Shown one piece after another: positions 9,945-21,956 of a DNA stretch of 64,000 nucleotides; position 1 is the stretch's first letter; each line of letters starts with the position of its first letter. The position numbers and the translations under genes are program-made. Source of the stretch: Palaemon carinicauda (Eukaryota; Arthropoda; Malacostraca; Decapoda; Palaemonidae); contig NC_090767.1 in the NCBI RefSeq assembly GCF_036898095.1, positions 25,674,449 to 25,738,448 on the forward strand, read 5' to 3'. The notes under the pieces are model-generated. The model saw only the letters and a list, made by a program, of their open reading frames with translations, was not told the DNA's origin and made no database searches.

Positions 9945-10375
9945 ATAAGATGTGACGTCATCTATTTCTAACCATTTTGATTGGCTACTGTGTAATGACG
10001 TAATAAATCTAGTAAGACGTCATCATTCTTAACGTCTTTGATTGGCTACTTGAGTGATGACGTAATACTTATCGATGACGTCATATATTTCCAACGTCTT
10101 TGACTGGCTACTCGATGATGACGTAATGAAAATTACAATGACGTCACAAGTTTTAGAGTTTTTGATTGGTAATTTGGTGATGACGTATTAAATCTAGTAA
10201 TGACGTCATCTATTTCTAACGTCTTGATTGGCTAGTGTGTGATGACGCGTAACCTTAGCAATGACGTCACATATTTTTAGCTTTGTGATTGGCTATGACG
10301 TCATAAATCTAGCAATGACGTCACATATTGTAACAGTCTTTGTTTGGCCACTTGGTGATGACGTATCATAAATCT
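9945..10375. repeat. About 62-bp tandem array with TGACGTCA and GATTGGCTA motifs
   Basis: Seven degenerate units. Full TGACGTCA palindromes start at 9953, 10076, 10139, 10201, 10262, 10296 and 10316, with a partial one near 10015 and half sites GATGACGTA between. Each unit also holds (A/G)ACGTCTTTGATTGGCTA. It differs in period from the 42-bp array 150 bases upstream but uses the same two motifs. Confidence 0.85.
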
Positions 10376-10599
10376 ATCTTAAAAATAATATAAATTATTG
10401 ATCTAAACTGATATAAATTAACAAAATATGAATCATTCTAATAAATTAAAACTATAAAAATATTTATATAAGATTTTCTTTAGATACAAGTTAAATTTGA
10501 CACTATTGTTGTGATATGTATGTGGGTTTGTGTGTGTGTACGTGTGTGATTACACGTGTGCACAGGCGGTTATATATATATATATATATATATATCACA

Positions 10600-10776
10600 A
10601 GCACACGTGATTTTAATCGATGTAAATATCACCCACAAAAGGCATGGTTTCCGGCCCACAGGTGGGAGTTCGAATCTCTACCCGGCCAGAAGCTGTTACC
10701 ATAGAATGAATTCCAAGTGGATATATATTCCCAAGATAGAATTCGGTATTAAATGCCTTTCGTGGGTGATATTTTT

Positions 10777-10780
<4 letters not shown>
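10600..10780. mobile_element. Small foldback (MITE-like) element with a tRNA-like B box
   Basis: An imperfect inverted repeat of about 22 bp (arms AATATCACCCAC...GGCAT at 10624-10645 and its complement at 10753-10774) encloses about 107 bases. The interior contains GGTGGGAGTTCGAATCTC near 10661, close to the RNA polymerase III B-box consensus. The element sits in (TA)n sequence, which would hide any target duplication. It could be a MITE that captured a tRNA-like sequence or a rearranged SINE. Confidence 0.55.
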
Positions 10781-11655
<875 letters not shown>

Positions 11656-11749
11656 TATATTTCATGATTATTTTGACAGTGATGATTTAACAGTAAATGA
11701 ACAATATATGATATGAAATGTTAAATACTGTGAACGAACAAGGTAAAAC

Positions 11750-12310
11750 GACAGTGGAGGGGGTCCTGTAGAGAGTGGGGTTCCCCTGCTGTAGGGGAAA
11801 CAGGAAAAGATCGTAGATCGACGGCCTTTTCACCGACGAAATTAATACTAAATATTCGGTTAATCATTTTTAAATTACATCCAAATGATTCATATCATGA
11901 AGATGAATAATAAAATATAAAGAAAATAAAGAAAAATATGATAGAAATAAGCGTGGAGGAAGAAAATGAGGTATGGGAAAATATAGAGAAATTATCGGTG
12001 AAGAGACCATTTTGGTAACGGCCTTTTCGCCGACGACAACTCTGAAAACAATTCAAATTTCGAATTCATTAAATTGAATCCAGATGAATCATATTATGAA
12101 GATGAATATTAAAATATATAGATAATGAAGAAATTAAGGTAAAAGTTGGTACAATTAAAGCTTTGAGGAAGAAAATGAGATATAGGGAAAATTGTAAGAT
12201 TGTCGGTGAAGAGACCATTTATGTTACGGACGCCCTTAATATCGCCGATGATAATTCGAGTAACTTCAGATTTTGAATTTATTGATTGAATCAAGATGAA
12301 TCAGATTCTA
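11750..12310. repeat. Tandem repeat of about 200 bp, about 2.5 units
   Basis: The segment ACGGCCTTTTCnCCGACGA recurs near 11820 and 12016, with a degenerate third copy near 12229. Units share GAGGAAGAAAATGAG, TCGGTGAAGAGACCATTT and CAnATGAATCATAT. No coding potential is seen. Confidence 0.75.
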
Positions 12311-12333
12311 TATATTTAATTATTCATCCAGAG

Positions 12334-12335
<2 letters not shown>

Positions 12336-12394
<59 letters not shown>
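12336..12394. repeat. (CT)n microsatellite
   Basis: About 29 CT units. Confidence 0.97.
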
Positions 12395-12397
<3 letters not shown>

Positions 12398-13002
12398 ATG
12401 TTTTATTCTTTTAGTTTATTAGATGTTTTCGATTTCAGTTATTCTTTTAAGTTAATAATCATAAACCGAGATTTCCCGCCTTTAGTTCTCGTCCATCTCT
12501 CATTGACTTTGGCTTTGACTTCGTCTTAATTTGTAACGTCTGTAAGTAACGAATATAATAGAAGGTATAACTTGGATTACTTTATAATGAGTTTAGATAA
12601 CATCTACCAATTCTAAGTTAATTGTACCCAAATTGAATTATATGATAATTACTTTTTGTAAATTGAAGTCAAAATAACAGTCGTACGAACACGTCCTCCT
12701 CTCGAGCAAAAATGAGTTTACTTCATGCGATTGCGATATTATAAAAAGGATTTTTAAACAACAGAGACTTGATCTTCAAATAAATAAATGTATGAAAAAT
12801 TTATTAATTATATTTTAATGTAAATTACAGAAATCAAAAAGGGAAATGATAATTTGTACGAAACACTAAAAAGGGAAAGAATTATAGTGTAAGAAAAACG
12901 AAAAAGTTAAAAAAAAAAATACTTGTACTAAACACAAAAGGGGAAAAAAATAATAATTTGTACAAAACACAAAAAAGGAAACAATAATTTGTATAGAATA
13001 AA

Positions 13003-13049
<47 letters not shown>

Positions 13050-13179
13050 TAATTATTGAATAAGGGTTTATTATTATTGAGATTCGTTAACGATTTTGTT
13101 TGTTAATTTGTTGCTGTAAAGCAAAATAGCAGAGACTAATATTAGAGCTGGAAACTTGAATAAAAAAAATGAGATTAAA
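12395..13179. other. AT-rich sequence with a (TA)n tract, no gene recognised
   Basis: Nothing recognisable apart from a TA tract at about 13010-13046 and several copies of the phrase 'AAACACAAAAAAGGGAAA' with 'AATTTGTACnAAACAC' between 12845 and 12990. The latter form a short degenerate tandem repeat of roughly 55 bases. Confidence 0.6.
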
Positions 13180-13639
13180 GATCCTGACATCACTCTGACA
13201 CCTTTCAAAGATATTGACATCACCCTGACATCTTTCAGAGATCCTAGCATCACTCTTGACATCTCTCAAACATCCTGACATCAATCTGACATCTCTAAAA
13301 CATCCTGACATCATTCTGACATCTTTCAAAGATCCCGACACCCCTCTGACATCTTTCAAAGATCCTGACATCTCTCTGACTTCTTTCAAAGATCCTGGCA
13401 TCAATCTGACATCTTTCTAAGATCCTGGCATCACTCTGACATGTTTTAAAGTTCCTGACATCACTCTGACATCTTTCAAAGCTCCTGACATCACCAACAT
13501 CTTTCAAAGATCCTGACATCACCCTGACATCTTTCAAAGATCCTGGCATCACCCTGACATTTTTCCAAAGATCCTGACATCCCTCTTGACATCTTTCAAA
13601 TATCCTGACATCACCCTGATATCTTTCTAAGATCCTGAG
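13180..13639. repeat. 30-bp minisatellite, 15 units, open on the minus strand
   Basis: Fifteen units of GATCCTGACATCACTCTGAC + ATCTTTCAAA, nearly all exactly 30 bases (a few 28 or 31). Because 30 is a multiple of three, the minus strand stays open and reads as a degenerate decapeptide such as DVRIFERCQ. It abuts the broken start of the Gypsy integrase at about 13655. There is no sign that the peptide is expressed. Confidence 0.92.
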
Positions 13640-13654
13640 ACGAAGGCTGGTATT

Positions 13655-14774
13655 CAACGTCATCCACAGCCTCTTGCACCCCTCATTAAGGACTACCACC
13701 AAGCTGATGACCAACAAGTTCGTGTGGCCAGGGATCAGGAAGGACGCAAGCAAGTGGGTATGCGCATGCACGGCCTGCCGAACCAGGAAGGTTGGCCGTC
13801 ACACTGAGTCAAGAGTCGGCAGTTTCGCTCAACCCAACCGACGGTTTGGACACATCCACGTCGACATCATGGGACCCTTACCAGCCTAGGGCGATGCCAG
13901 GTACCTCCTCAAAATCATCGACAGTTCAACGAGGTATCCAGTGGCGACTACCACGACCGAAGCATTATCGGACGCCTCTACCCAGGCCCTTCCCTTCAGC
14001 TGGGTCAGCCGTTTTGGGGTCCCAGACGACATGATAACCGACAGAGGTCCCGCTTTCATCTCGGACCTGTGGGCATCCCTCGCCAGCCTGATGGGGACCA
14101 ACCTGCACAGCACGACGGCCTACAACCCCGCAGGCAACGGCATGGTCGAAAGAAGTCACCAGTCCCTGAAGGCAGCCTTAATGGCCCAATGCACAGACGA
14201 GCATTAGGCCAAGCAACTTCCCCGGATCCTCCTCAGTCTTTGAACGGCCTCGAAAGCAAACGGTGACGCCTCTTCGGGAGAAAAAGTCTATGGGGAGACA
14301 CTCGTGGCCTCTGGCGAGTTCTTCCCCTCCAATCCAAACACTGAAGACGTCAGCCTCGCCCAGCTACAGGAAAGGGCAAGAAAATTCACGCCCTGCCACA
14401 AAACGTACAGGACACAACAATGCATTTCAGTCCTGCCTCGCTGGACACCTGCAGCTACGTCTTCATCAGGCAGGACAGTCACCGGCCCTTGCTCTCACGT
14501 CCTTAAAAAGGACCCTATAGCGTACTGGAGAGAACAATTAAGGCATTTAAAATTATGGTCCAAGGAGTAGAAGACTGGCTGACAGTGGATAGATTAAAGC
14601 CTGCGCATATAGAAAGTGACTTCGACGTACACGAGCAGCAAGGGCGGCACCCACGAGGGCCTCCCAAGAACAAACAAATAGAGGACGCAAGAAGCCCAAC
14701 CAGACATGGTTTAAAGAAACCACAACCAGCAGTCGAACCCCATAGTTCCCCCCACCAGGGTGGCACCCTGTAAC
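13655..14774 (+). pseudogene. Ty3/Gypsy (Mag-like) integrase and pol C-terminus, decayed
   Basis: The integrase begins inside its zinc-finger region (HPSLRTTTKLMTNKFVWPG, then CACTACRTRKVGRHTES). It continues through the catalytic core: HVDIMGPLP with the first Asp, ITDRGPAF with the second, and NPAGNGMVERSHQSLK with the Glu. The C-terminal end reads VEDWLTVDRLKPAHIE. Stops interrupt it at about 13887, 14205 and 14241, and a frameshift lies near 14405. Protease, RT, RNase H and the 5' LTR are absent; the minisatellite lies where they would be. It is a different lineage from the two LTR-bounded Gypsy copies of this window, but of the same Mag-like type. Confidence 0.85.
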
Positions 14775-15954
14775 CGCGTAACGAGTGTAACGGCCCTCCA
14801 ATCTTAGTGTCCCGACGAAGGGGGCGCCTGCAACCCCCGTCTTGCAACAGAGATTAAAATGCCTATTTATGTTGACCCACTTAAGTACATTGTACTTGTC
14901 ATACAATCATCAAAAAAATTTTCATTTTTGATAAATGTCTTGGGGGGGGGAATAGTTGTAAGGACATTGAAATTAGAGCTGAAATAAACTTATTCATTAA
15001 TTGTATCAATAGAATTAATCTACAATGAAACTTTTACATAACTTTACCTTAAATTCTGGTATGGGACTCTCAATCTGACTCTTCGTGAATAAACCTTGTA
15101 AGTCAGAAGACCAAGTTATCTGAAAGTACAGAAAATATTTGTATAAAATATAACAATAAAAAAAAAAGGATGTTTAGTCCAGTTAGCTTAGATTAGGTCT
15201 AGTACAAACATACCGTATATAATGGTGTAGTATGCTCGTTTTGAAGACTAATTTTTAACCTAAATTCATGGGGGTTTTATCATACAAGAGATATAAAATT
15301 AGTACTCTTAGACTAGACTACGTTGTTGTATATGTCCATTTACTGCTGTAAAAAATACAGCAATATTTGAAATAAAGCAGATTTTGATGAAAGTGATTTT
15401 ATACTTAACTGTATCCGATAATAATGCATGTAATACTCATAATTTATTATTGTATTTATAAATAAAACCATAGCTGCTCTCTCAGATTGAGCGTTGAAGG
15501 ATCTTTTCTCCATCAACCTAGAGCTAAAACTTTCTTGCAGGGAAAAGATTAAATAGGTACTGACCTCAAACTCATGAAAAACAAGGTGAAGGCTAACATC
15601 TTTTTACCCTCTAGAATGACTTAAGAAACAGGTCAAGATGTAACATTTCTCAAAAGATTCATAAATGCTAGGCTAACAGAGGACAGTCTCTAGGGTTGAG
15701 GCCTTACCTGATGTCTGTCCCTCGGGTTCGAAAGAGATCGCTAGAGAAACCTTGGAGCTTGCAAAATATTTTCAGAGTTAATACCAAAGCCCTAGTAACA
15801 GTCAGGGGTTCTTAACTGGGGGTATCCATACCCCTTAATCTCTGGGTATTGGTATTGATTTTAATCAATGTATTAATTAATACTTGGGTAAAATGTATAG
15901 GAGTGGTGATAGTTATTTCGACAGTCAAGTGACAGGGGCTATGGGGTAAAACTC
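14775..15954. other. Gypsy 3' flank with polypurine-like G run, then unassigned DNA
   Basis: After the pol end there is a G-rich run at about 14941-14950 followed by TGTAAGGACATTG. This is the layout of a polypurine tract followed by an LTR start, but no matching LTR copy is present to confirm it. From about 15000 to 15800 I see nothing recognisable. At 15804 CAGGGGTTCTTAACTGGGGG resembles the terminal repeat of some hAT elements; I could not find its partner. Confidence 0.45.
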
Positions 15955-16837
15955 AAATTGGTCTTTTACACTCGCCATTCAAATACTTGAAATAGTAGAG
16001 AAAACACATGAAGAGGGAAATAAGGGCGGCGCCTTTCAAACCCCGTACAGTGCTGGATCTCACCCACGGAGAGAGGTACGGTAGGAGAAAAACAGAGCCA
16101 GTCCTATAATTGGTCTCTTACATTGTACGACATATCTCCAATCTAATCCAGGAGGCAATAGGAAAGATGCATGAAGACTGAAGGAAAAGCAGTACTGTAC
16201 ATTTCAAATCTGACCGGCAATGCTCAGAGTAATTCTATATCCATCACAGTCTTTTTTTGGGACTCTCTACAGACAGGAAAAACGGTATGAATAAAAGAAA
16301 TACTAACGCTATCAATTGATCTCTTCAACACAACATGTCTCCATTCTAATCCATAAAGCAGTACAGAAAAAATATGAAGGTGGATGGCAAGGCGACACGT
16401 TTTAATCCCGCCAGGCAATGCAGAGATTAGTCACACACCCATTATGGTTCCAGTACAGCAGTGACTCCAAAACAAAGAGAAATGGTAGAATTGACACAAC
16501 ACTTTTATCAATTGGTCATTTCCAATCTAATCCTGCAAGTAATAGCAAAGACACATGAGGAGGAAGGCAGAGCAGTGCTATTGAATCCTGACAGGAAGTG
16601 CAGAGAGTAGTCACATACACATCGATTGGTTTCTTGTGCTTATAAAGTAGTTATGAAAACTTTAAAATAAGGAAGAAAGGGCAGCACCTTCAAACTGACA
16701 TGCAGTGGCATAGAGCACTTACACACCACTCTGTTTTTGGTATAGAACTATCTACCATGGGAAGAAAAACGCTTCAAATGAAACTATGCTACTCTTATCG
16801 ATAGGTCTCTTTGACTTGTTGATGTTTCTAAATACGA

Positions 16838-17940
16838 CAAATTTGAAAGTAATTTATATTTTTCCTAAGGATACAAACCTTGAGCTATTTATAGCGATAT
16901 TGCTTTCGGCAAAGCTGGAAGATGAGCTGTAAGACTTTTAACAAGGGTTAACCATCCATCCACTAGTTAGCTTGCGGGCTTAGCTGGCTACTCGACTCAC
17001 TCACACACCTTTGCTGAGCATCGACTTTCCTTCCAGGCAGGACTTTCTTGGGGGACAGGTGCTGGCGGGACAATCTGTATAAACAGTTCCAGGTTTGTAT
17101 TGTTAGGATGAATACAAATTCCTTACAAATGTCATTTGTTACGACACTAATACAAACCCCCCGCTACTTATAAGGATGACTTGATCCTTATGTAGGTGGA
17201 AATCCATACCAACTGGCTTCTTAACATTGACCCAGGGTTTTCTTCATAAGCACTTTAGCTGTAACTGGTAGAAACCCTTACACCTCGCAAAAACACCATA
17301 CTACGCACAGGTAGCGGTCTAAACAAGTTGTGTGCTTATGATACTAGCAATGTGACTGTCTAGGTAAGAGTTCTCCGAGTTGTAGGAATCTTCTGAAAGT
17401 ACCAAAGACATTTCCCCCTTGCTAGAGGTATTGGGGACCCAAGTATTATTCTATACCAGGTTACACAAGGGAAATGGTTTTACCCACAGATAAGCAAGGC
17501 CAGATTTGCCAAGGACCCTGGATGCTGATTCCCCAAGAAAGGGGAGATGAAGGAAAAGAGCAGCCAGACTAATCCAGGGTAACAACCTTCAACCATTTGC
17601 CACTTGAAAATCAAGGAGCCTAGTATATTTGAACCACTTGTTGTGCAGCCACCACATGACCAATGGAAAACATCTCCATGCCACTATGAGTCACATCCTG
17701 CAGGTAGTGAGCGGTGAAGTTTGTCTGAGAATCATTTGACGGATTCCTCACGGACTTGAGATGCCATTGGAGAGATCGAATCCTGAGGCGGCCGTTGGGC
17801 GCTAGACACGAGAGGGATGATAGGTGACCACTGAAACAACCATTGCTAGGTTAGTAGTTGTTCTGAGTAATAGTCTTGCTACCTTCCACAGTCTCTGTAT
17901 CCTGTCTTCGGATGGGAAGACTTTCAGTAGGTCGATGTCA
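16838..17940 (-). mobile_element. Deleted DIRS-like retrotransposon remnant (DIRS-1)
   Basis: Read on the minus strand, it carries a short RT-region piece (KVFPSEDRIQRLWKVARLLL, about 17935-17810) matching the post-palm segment of the other DIRS copies. The very end of the tyrosine recombinase with GGTGGCTGCACAACA follows (about 17760-17640), then the conserved 3' tail. The remnant ends in the ~300-bp foldback module (16840-17135). The rest of pol and most of the recombinase are missing. It splits the tandem array and so inserted after the array formed. Confidence 0.75.
16840..17135. repeat. DIRS-associated foldback module 1
   Basis: The left arm reads ATTTATATTTTTCCTAAGGA and the right arm carries its imperfect complement (TTGTATTGTTAGGATGAATA) near 17097-17117. 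The ~200-base interior has the phrases AACCATCCATCCACTAGTTA and CACTCACACACC, shared with modules at 26716, 33488, 38635 and 40219. Confidence 0.7.
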
Positions 17941-19849
17941 ATGATCGTACAGAGAAAGAAGGAAGAAACAGCAGCACCGTTTAAACTGTCAAGTAGTGGT
18001 GTAGAGATCTCGCATACCACTCGTATTTGGTACATCACTGTCTCTACCACAGCAAGAATGTTTCTTAATACTGCTCCTGGAAGTAATAATGAAAACCCAA
18101 TGGCGTAGAGCAATGACAAACCACTCGGTTTCTAATATAATACTGCCTCTCCCATGGGGAGAAAAACACAACAAATGAAACAATGCTAATTGGTCTTTTC
18201 GAATTGTCAATGTTTCTAGCTTCTATTCCTTATAGTAGTAATGAAAACTCAAAAAGAGGGAGGAAACAAAAGCAGCCTCCAAACTGACATGCATTGGTGA
18301 AGAGCACTTGCACACCAATCAGTTTCAGATAGAGCAGCACCTCTCACAGGGGGATAAAATGCTACAAAGGAAACAATGCTATTCCTATCGATTGATGTCT
18401 TGTACTTGTCTATGTTTCTGAATATTATTCCTTGAAGTAATAATGAAAACACAGATAGAGGGAAGAAACCAGGGCAACCCTTAGAACTAACAAGCACTTT
18501 CTCCCACGGGAAAAAATGCTACAAATGACACAATGCTACTATTAGCATTTGTTCTCTTCGAATTGGCGGTTTGTTAAATCTATTCCTTGAAGTAGTAATG
18601 AAAAAGCAGAAAGAGGGAAGAAACACTGGCACCCTTCAAACAGACAAGCAGCGGCATACAACACTCGACTATCACTTAGTTTCTGGTACATCACTGTCTC
18701 ACCCGCTGGGAGAAGAACGATAAGAATTATTGTTCTCCTTGAATTGTCTGTTTCTAAATTCCAATCCTTGAAATAGTAATGAAAACACAGGAGGGAAAAA
18801 ACATCAGTACCCTTTAAACTGACACGCATTCCCGTAGAGCGCTTGCACTCCAATTGGTTTTAGATACCACACTGTCTCTCACAAGGGGAGAAAAATACTA
18901 AAAATGAGACAATGCTACTCCTACCGATTGGTCTCTCTAAATTGTCTGTTTCTCAAATCTATTCCTTGAAGTTTTAATGGAAATGCAGAAAGAGATAAGC
19001 AGCAGTGACACCCTCCAAATTGACATGCATTGGCATAGAGCACTCGCACACCAATCGGTTTCTGATACAGTACTTTCTCTTCTACAGGGAGAAAAACTTT
19101 CCAAATGAAACAATACTACTCTTATTGTTTGGTCTCTTTGGCTTGTATATATTCCTCAATACTATTCCTTGAAGTTGGAATAAAAGCACAAAAAGAGGGA
19201 AGAAACTGAAACACCCTTCACACTGACAAGCAGTGGCATAGAGCACTCACACCACTCATTTTCTGATACAGCACAGTCTCTCACAGTGGAGAAAAACACT
19301 AAAAAATGAAACGATGCTATTCCTACTGATTGGTCTCTTCGACTTGTCAGCGTTCCTGAATTCTATTCCTTGAAGTAGTAAAGAAAACACATAAAGAGAG
19401 AAGAAACAGCAGCCCCCTTCAAACTGACAAGCAGTGGTGTAGAACAATCGCACCCTACTCTGTTTCTGGTACAGCACTGTCTCTCCCATGGGGAGAAAAA
19501 AAGCTTCAAATGAAACAATGCTATTCATTTTCACTGGTGTCTGGGACTTGTCGATGTTTCCAAATTCTATTCCTTGAAGTTATAATAAAAACACAGAAAG
19601 AGGGGAGAAACAGCGACACCCTACATACTGACAAGCAGTGGCCTAGAGCATTAGGGCACCACTCGGTTTCTTGTAGAGCATTGATTGATTTGAGTTTTCT
19701 GGCATCCTGACATCTAAGGTCATTGACGTCGATATCGTTTATTGTCAATAAAAAAAAAAAAATTAAAACCATAAAAGCAAAGATGTCATTTTAAAAGTTT
19801 AATATCTTTCAGAAGACCTGCTTCTGAAATAAAGCTAAAAACACCACTG

Positions 19850-20734
19850 GCATGGTAGGACACATGTCCAAGAATCATGGCAAGGATGAGCTTGCCATCC
19901 TCACCTCGAGCCTTCAACATATCTATTTCTTTGACTATTATATGAGGAGCATTCAGTCAACAAATGCCTCACTGTCCAAGGTACCAAACAGTCATTGCAA
20001 TATAGTTGATGTTGGCCAGCCTGCAAAACCTTGTGTGTCAGCCGAATGTGACCAATGCGAAGACGACAAAGAGTAGTCTCCACTTTCCGGGCATCCTGTT
20101 ATACCTCCAAGGAGATATAACACCACTTGTTTCTCTCATCTTATTTTCAAGTAGACCATCCCAATGCTGTTGCCAATTATTATAAATAAAATTCTTAATT
20201 GTAGGTAAAAAATCATTACTGGGAATGGGATGCCTTCTTGGTAGCAACTCAGCTGCAGCATTCTTAGCCAGTGAATCTGCCTTCTCCTTTCCACACACAC
20301 CTACTTGTGCCAGAACCCAACAAAATCAAACTGTTATACCTTTCATATCAATAATTAAAAGCTACTCTAAAATCTTCAAAACTGAAGGATTATTGGAATT
20401 AAAAACTTCTAAAGCCTGTAGGACACTTCTTGTATCACTAAAAATTGTAAAATTGCCCTCGTCTTGTATTGCTATTTTCTTGATGGCGGTTATTATGCCG
20501 TATAGTTCGGCCATACATATAGAAGCTGTTAGAGGATGTGCACCTCTACAATTAAAAGCATTACCATATACTCCAATTCCAACGCCAGGATCGGATTTGA
20601 AGCCATCAGTATGTGTAAAACTTTAATCCCTATGTTCTGCAACATGTTTAAAAGAGACCTGGGTTCTATGTCAGTCATATTCTTTTTAACTCCAAGAAAA
20701 TATTTACAAAAAGATACCTCTGGCAATTTCCATG
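19850..20734 (-). pseudogene. LINE I-b RNase H and C-terminal region
   Basis: Fragments on the minus strand match the intact copy: GKEKADSLAKNAAAELLPRR (RNase H C-terminal motif followed by linker), SPWRYNRMPGKW, and a remnant of the C-terminal CCHC segment near 20000. Frameshifts and stops separate them. Function is lost. Confidence 0.8.
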
Positions 20735-20738
20735 GAGG
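20735..20738 (+). repeat. Target-site duplication GAGG (left)
   Basis: GAGG at 20735-20738 and again at 22211-22214 flank the Gypsy-2 element exactly. Without the element the LINE sequence CCATGGAGGCATTGATG would be continuous. Confidence 0.9.
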
Positions 20739-20992
20739 TGTACCAACAGTGTGTCACACAATTGTGCATAATTCCTTTTGTAGGTATTATGCTTGTATCT
20801 TCGCTCTTTCCTCGCACTAAAACGAACATGAAAATTCATGTCTGGTTTTCCTCTGTAACATTGTCACTTTCTCGAACATGTATTTTCCTGTTGCCTTGAG
20901 GTTTTGTATATAAAGGAGAGTGTTCCTTAATAAATAACTCAGTTGATTGCATCCTGCCTTTGAGTTCACAACCCTCTCTCGGCTCCGTCACA
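20739..20992 (+). repeat. 5' LTR of Gypsy-2
   Basis: 254 bp, TG...CA. It contains GTATATAAAGGAGAG (TATA box) and AATAAA near 20930, as in the Gypsy-1 LTRs. It is nearly identical to the partner LTR at 21957, implying a fairly recent insertion. Confidence 0.92.
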
Positions 20993-21344
20993 TTGGTGAC
21001 CCTGGAGTGACTCGCTCCTCCCGCCTCCCTCCCGCCTCCCTCCACCTCTCACCGTTACTATGACGCCATCAACGCATACCTTCTACAGCAGTACTCGCCG
21101 TCGCCAGCCGCCCATATAGCAACGCGTTTTCAGCTCTCTCAACAACCGTTGGGGGACCAAAGGGCTTCGCTCACCCTTGGGAAAATGACCAGTATCACTC
21201 GCCTCCAACCTGCCTCAGACAGCTCTCCTCATGAGGTGAACCTACTTCGTGCCCTTATGGACAGCCACTTCATGACCTTCAAAACCTCCATCAACGCCTC
21301 CACTCATGACGAAGAGGACACCTATTCAACTTCAACCGAAGCTG

Positions 21345-21785
21345 ACGTGAATGCCGTAGGACATACACACCTATGAACGCCGTAGGCCTATGAATGCCGT
21401 AGGACACGCCTCTGAATGCCGTAGGACACACGCTTATGAATGCCGTAGGCCTATGAATGCCGTAGGACACACGCCTATGAATGCCGTAGGACACACTCGC
21501 CTATGAACGCCGTGGGCCTAGGAATGCCGTAGTACACGCCTATGAATGCCGTAGGACATACGCCTATGAATGCCGTAGGCCTATGAATGCCGCAGGACAC
21601 ACACGCCTATGAATGCCGTAGGCCTATGAATGCTGGAGGACACACACGCCTATGAATGCCGGAGGACACACACGCCTATGAATGCCGTAGGACACACTCG
21701 CTTATGAATGCCGTAGGACACGCCTATGAATGCCGTAGGACACACACGCCTATGAATGCCGTAGGACACACTCGCCTACCCCGTG
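21345..21785 (+). repeat. Gag-derived minisatellite (AATGCCGTAGGACACACNCG family)
   Basis: About 18-20 repeats of a 19-38-base composite unit built from AATGCCGTAGGACACAC and CGCCTATG. The seed is a single-copy stretch of the related Gypsy-1 gag (GAATGCCGTAGGACATACAC at about 60488, encoding NAVGHTHL). In frame it yields NAVGHTxxN-type peptide repeats, with stops interspersed. Confidence 0.88.
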
Positions 21786-21956
21786 ACGAGCCGGAGCGGC
21801 AACACAGCCACCCATCATCCACCACTCGCTCGCACCCCAACCATCGACTTCTACAGCCACTCACTGCCGCTAATCGGCGCAGTTTTTACTACTACCTCTC
21901 CAGATTCAGGGCACCTATTTACCATGTTCAGTATGTCATTTTTAGAGGGGGAGCCA

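Larger units (their letters stand above)
15955..19680. repeat. Degenerate ~200-bp tandem array (interrupted by a DIRS remnant)
   Basis: The phrase (A)TTGGTCTCTT(C/G)GACTTGT recurs near 16104, 16314, 16512, 16629, 16800, 18190, 18391, 18550, 18740, 18925, 19125, 19329 and 19532. Each is followed by ATTCCTTGAAGTAGTAATGA, AGAGGGAAGAAAC, CAAACTGACAAGCAGTGG and TCTCTCCCATGGGGAG. The average period is about 200 bases and the units are strongly diverged. Bases 16838-17940 are an inserted, deleted DIRS copy. A further unit occurs at 23287-23470, beyond the inserted LINE. No reading frame is shared by the units. Confidence 0.85.

Noticed and set aside
9640..10375. Possible CRISPR-like array (regular repeats with spacers)
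   Set aside because: The repeats are palindromic 8-mers inside longer near-identical units, the spacers are not unique, and the context is eukaryotic with no cas genes.
10656..10690. tRNA gene near the B-box-like sequence
   Set aside because: Only the B-box-like motif is present; no cloverleaf, anticodon stem or A box can be built.
13074..13771. Antisense protein of decapeptide repeats as a real gene
   Set aside because: Three minus frames are all partly open, there is no start or splice context, and the periodicity alone explains it. Kept only as a repeat and a finding.
17824..18108. 94-residue plus-strand frame
   Set aside because: It is antisense to a DIRS RT remnant and then enters the tandem array; a shadow of both.
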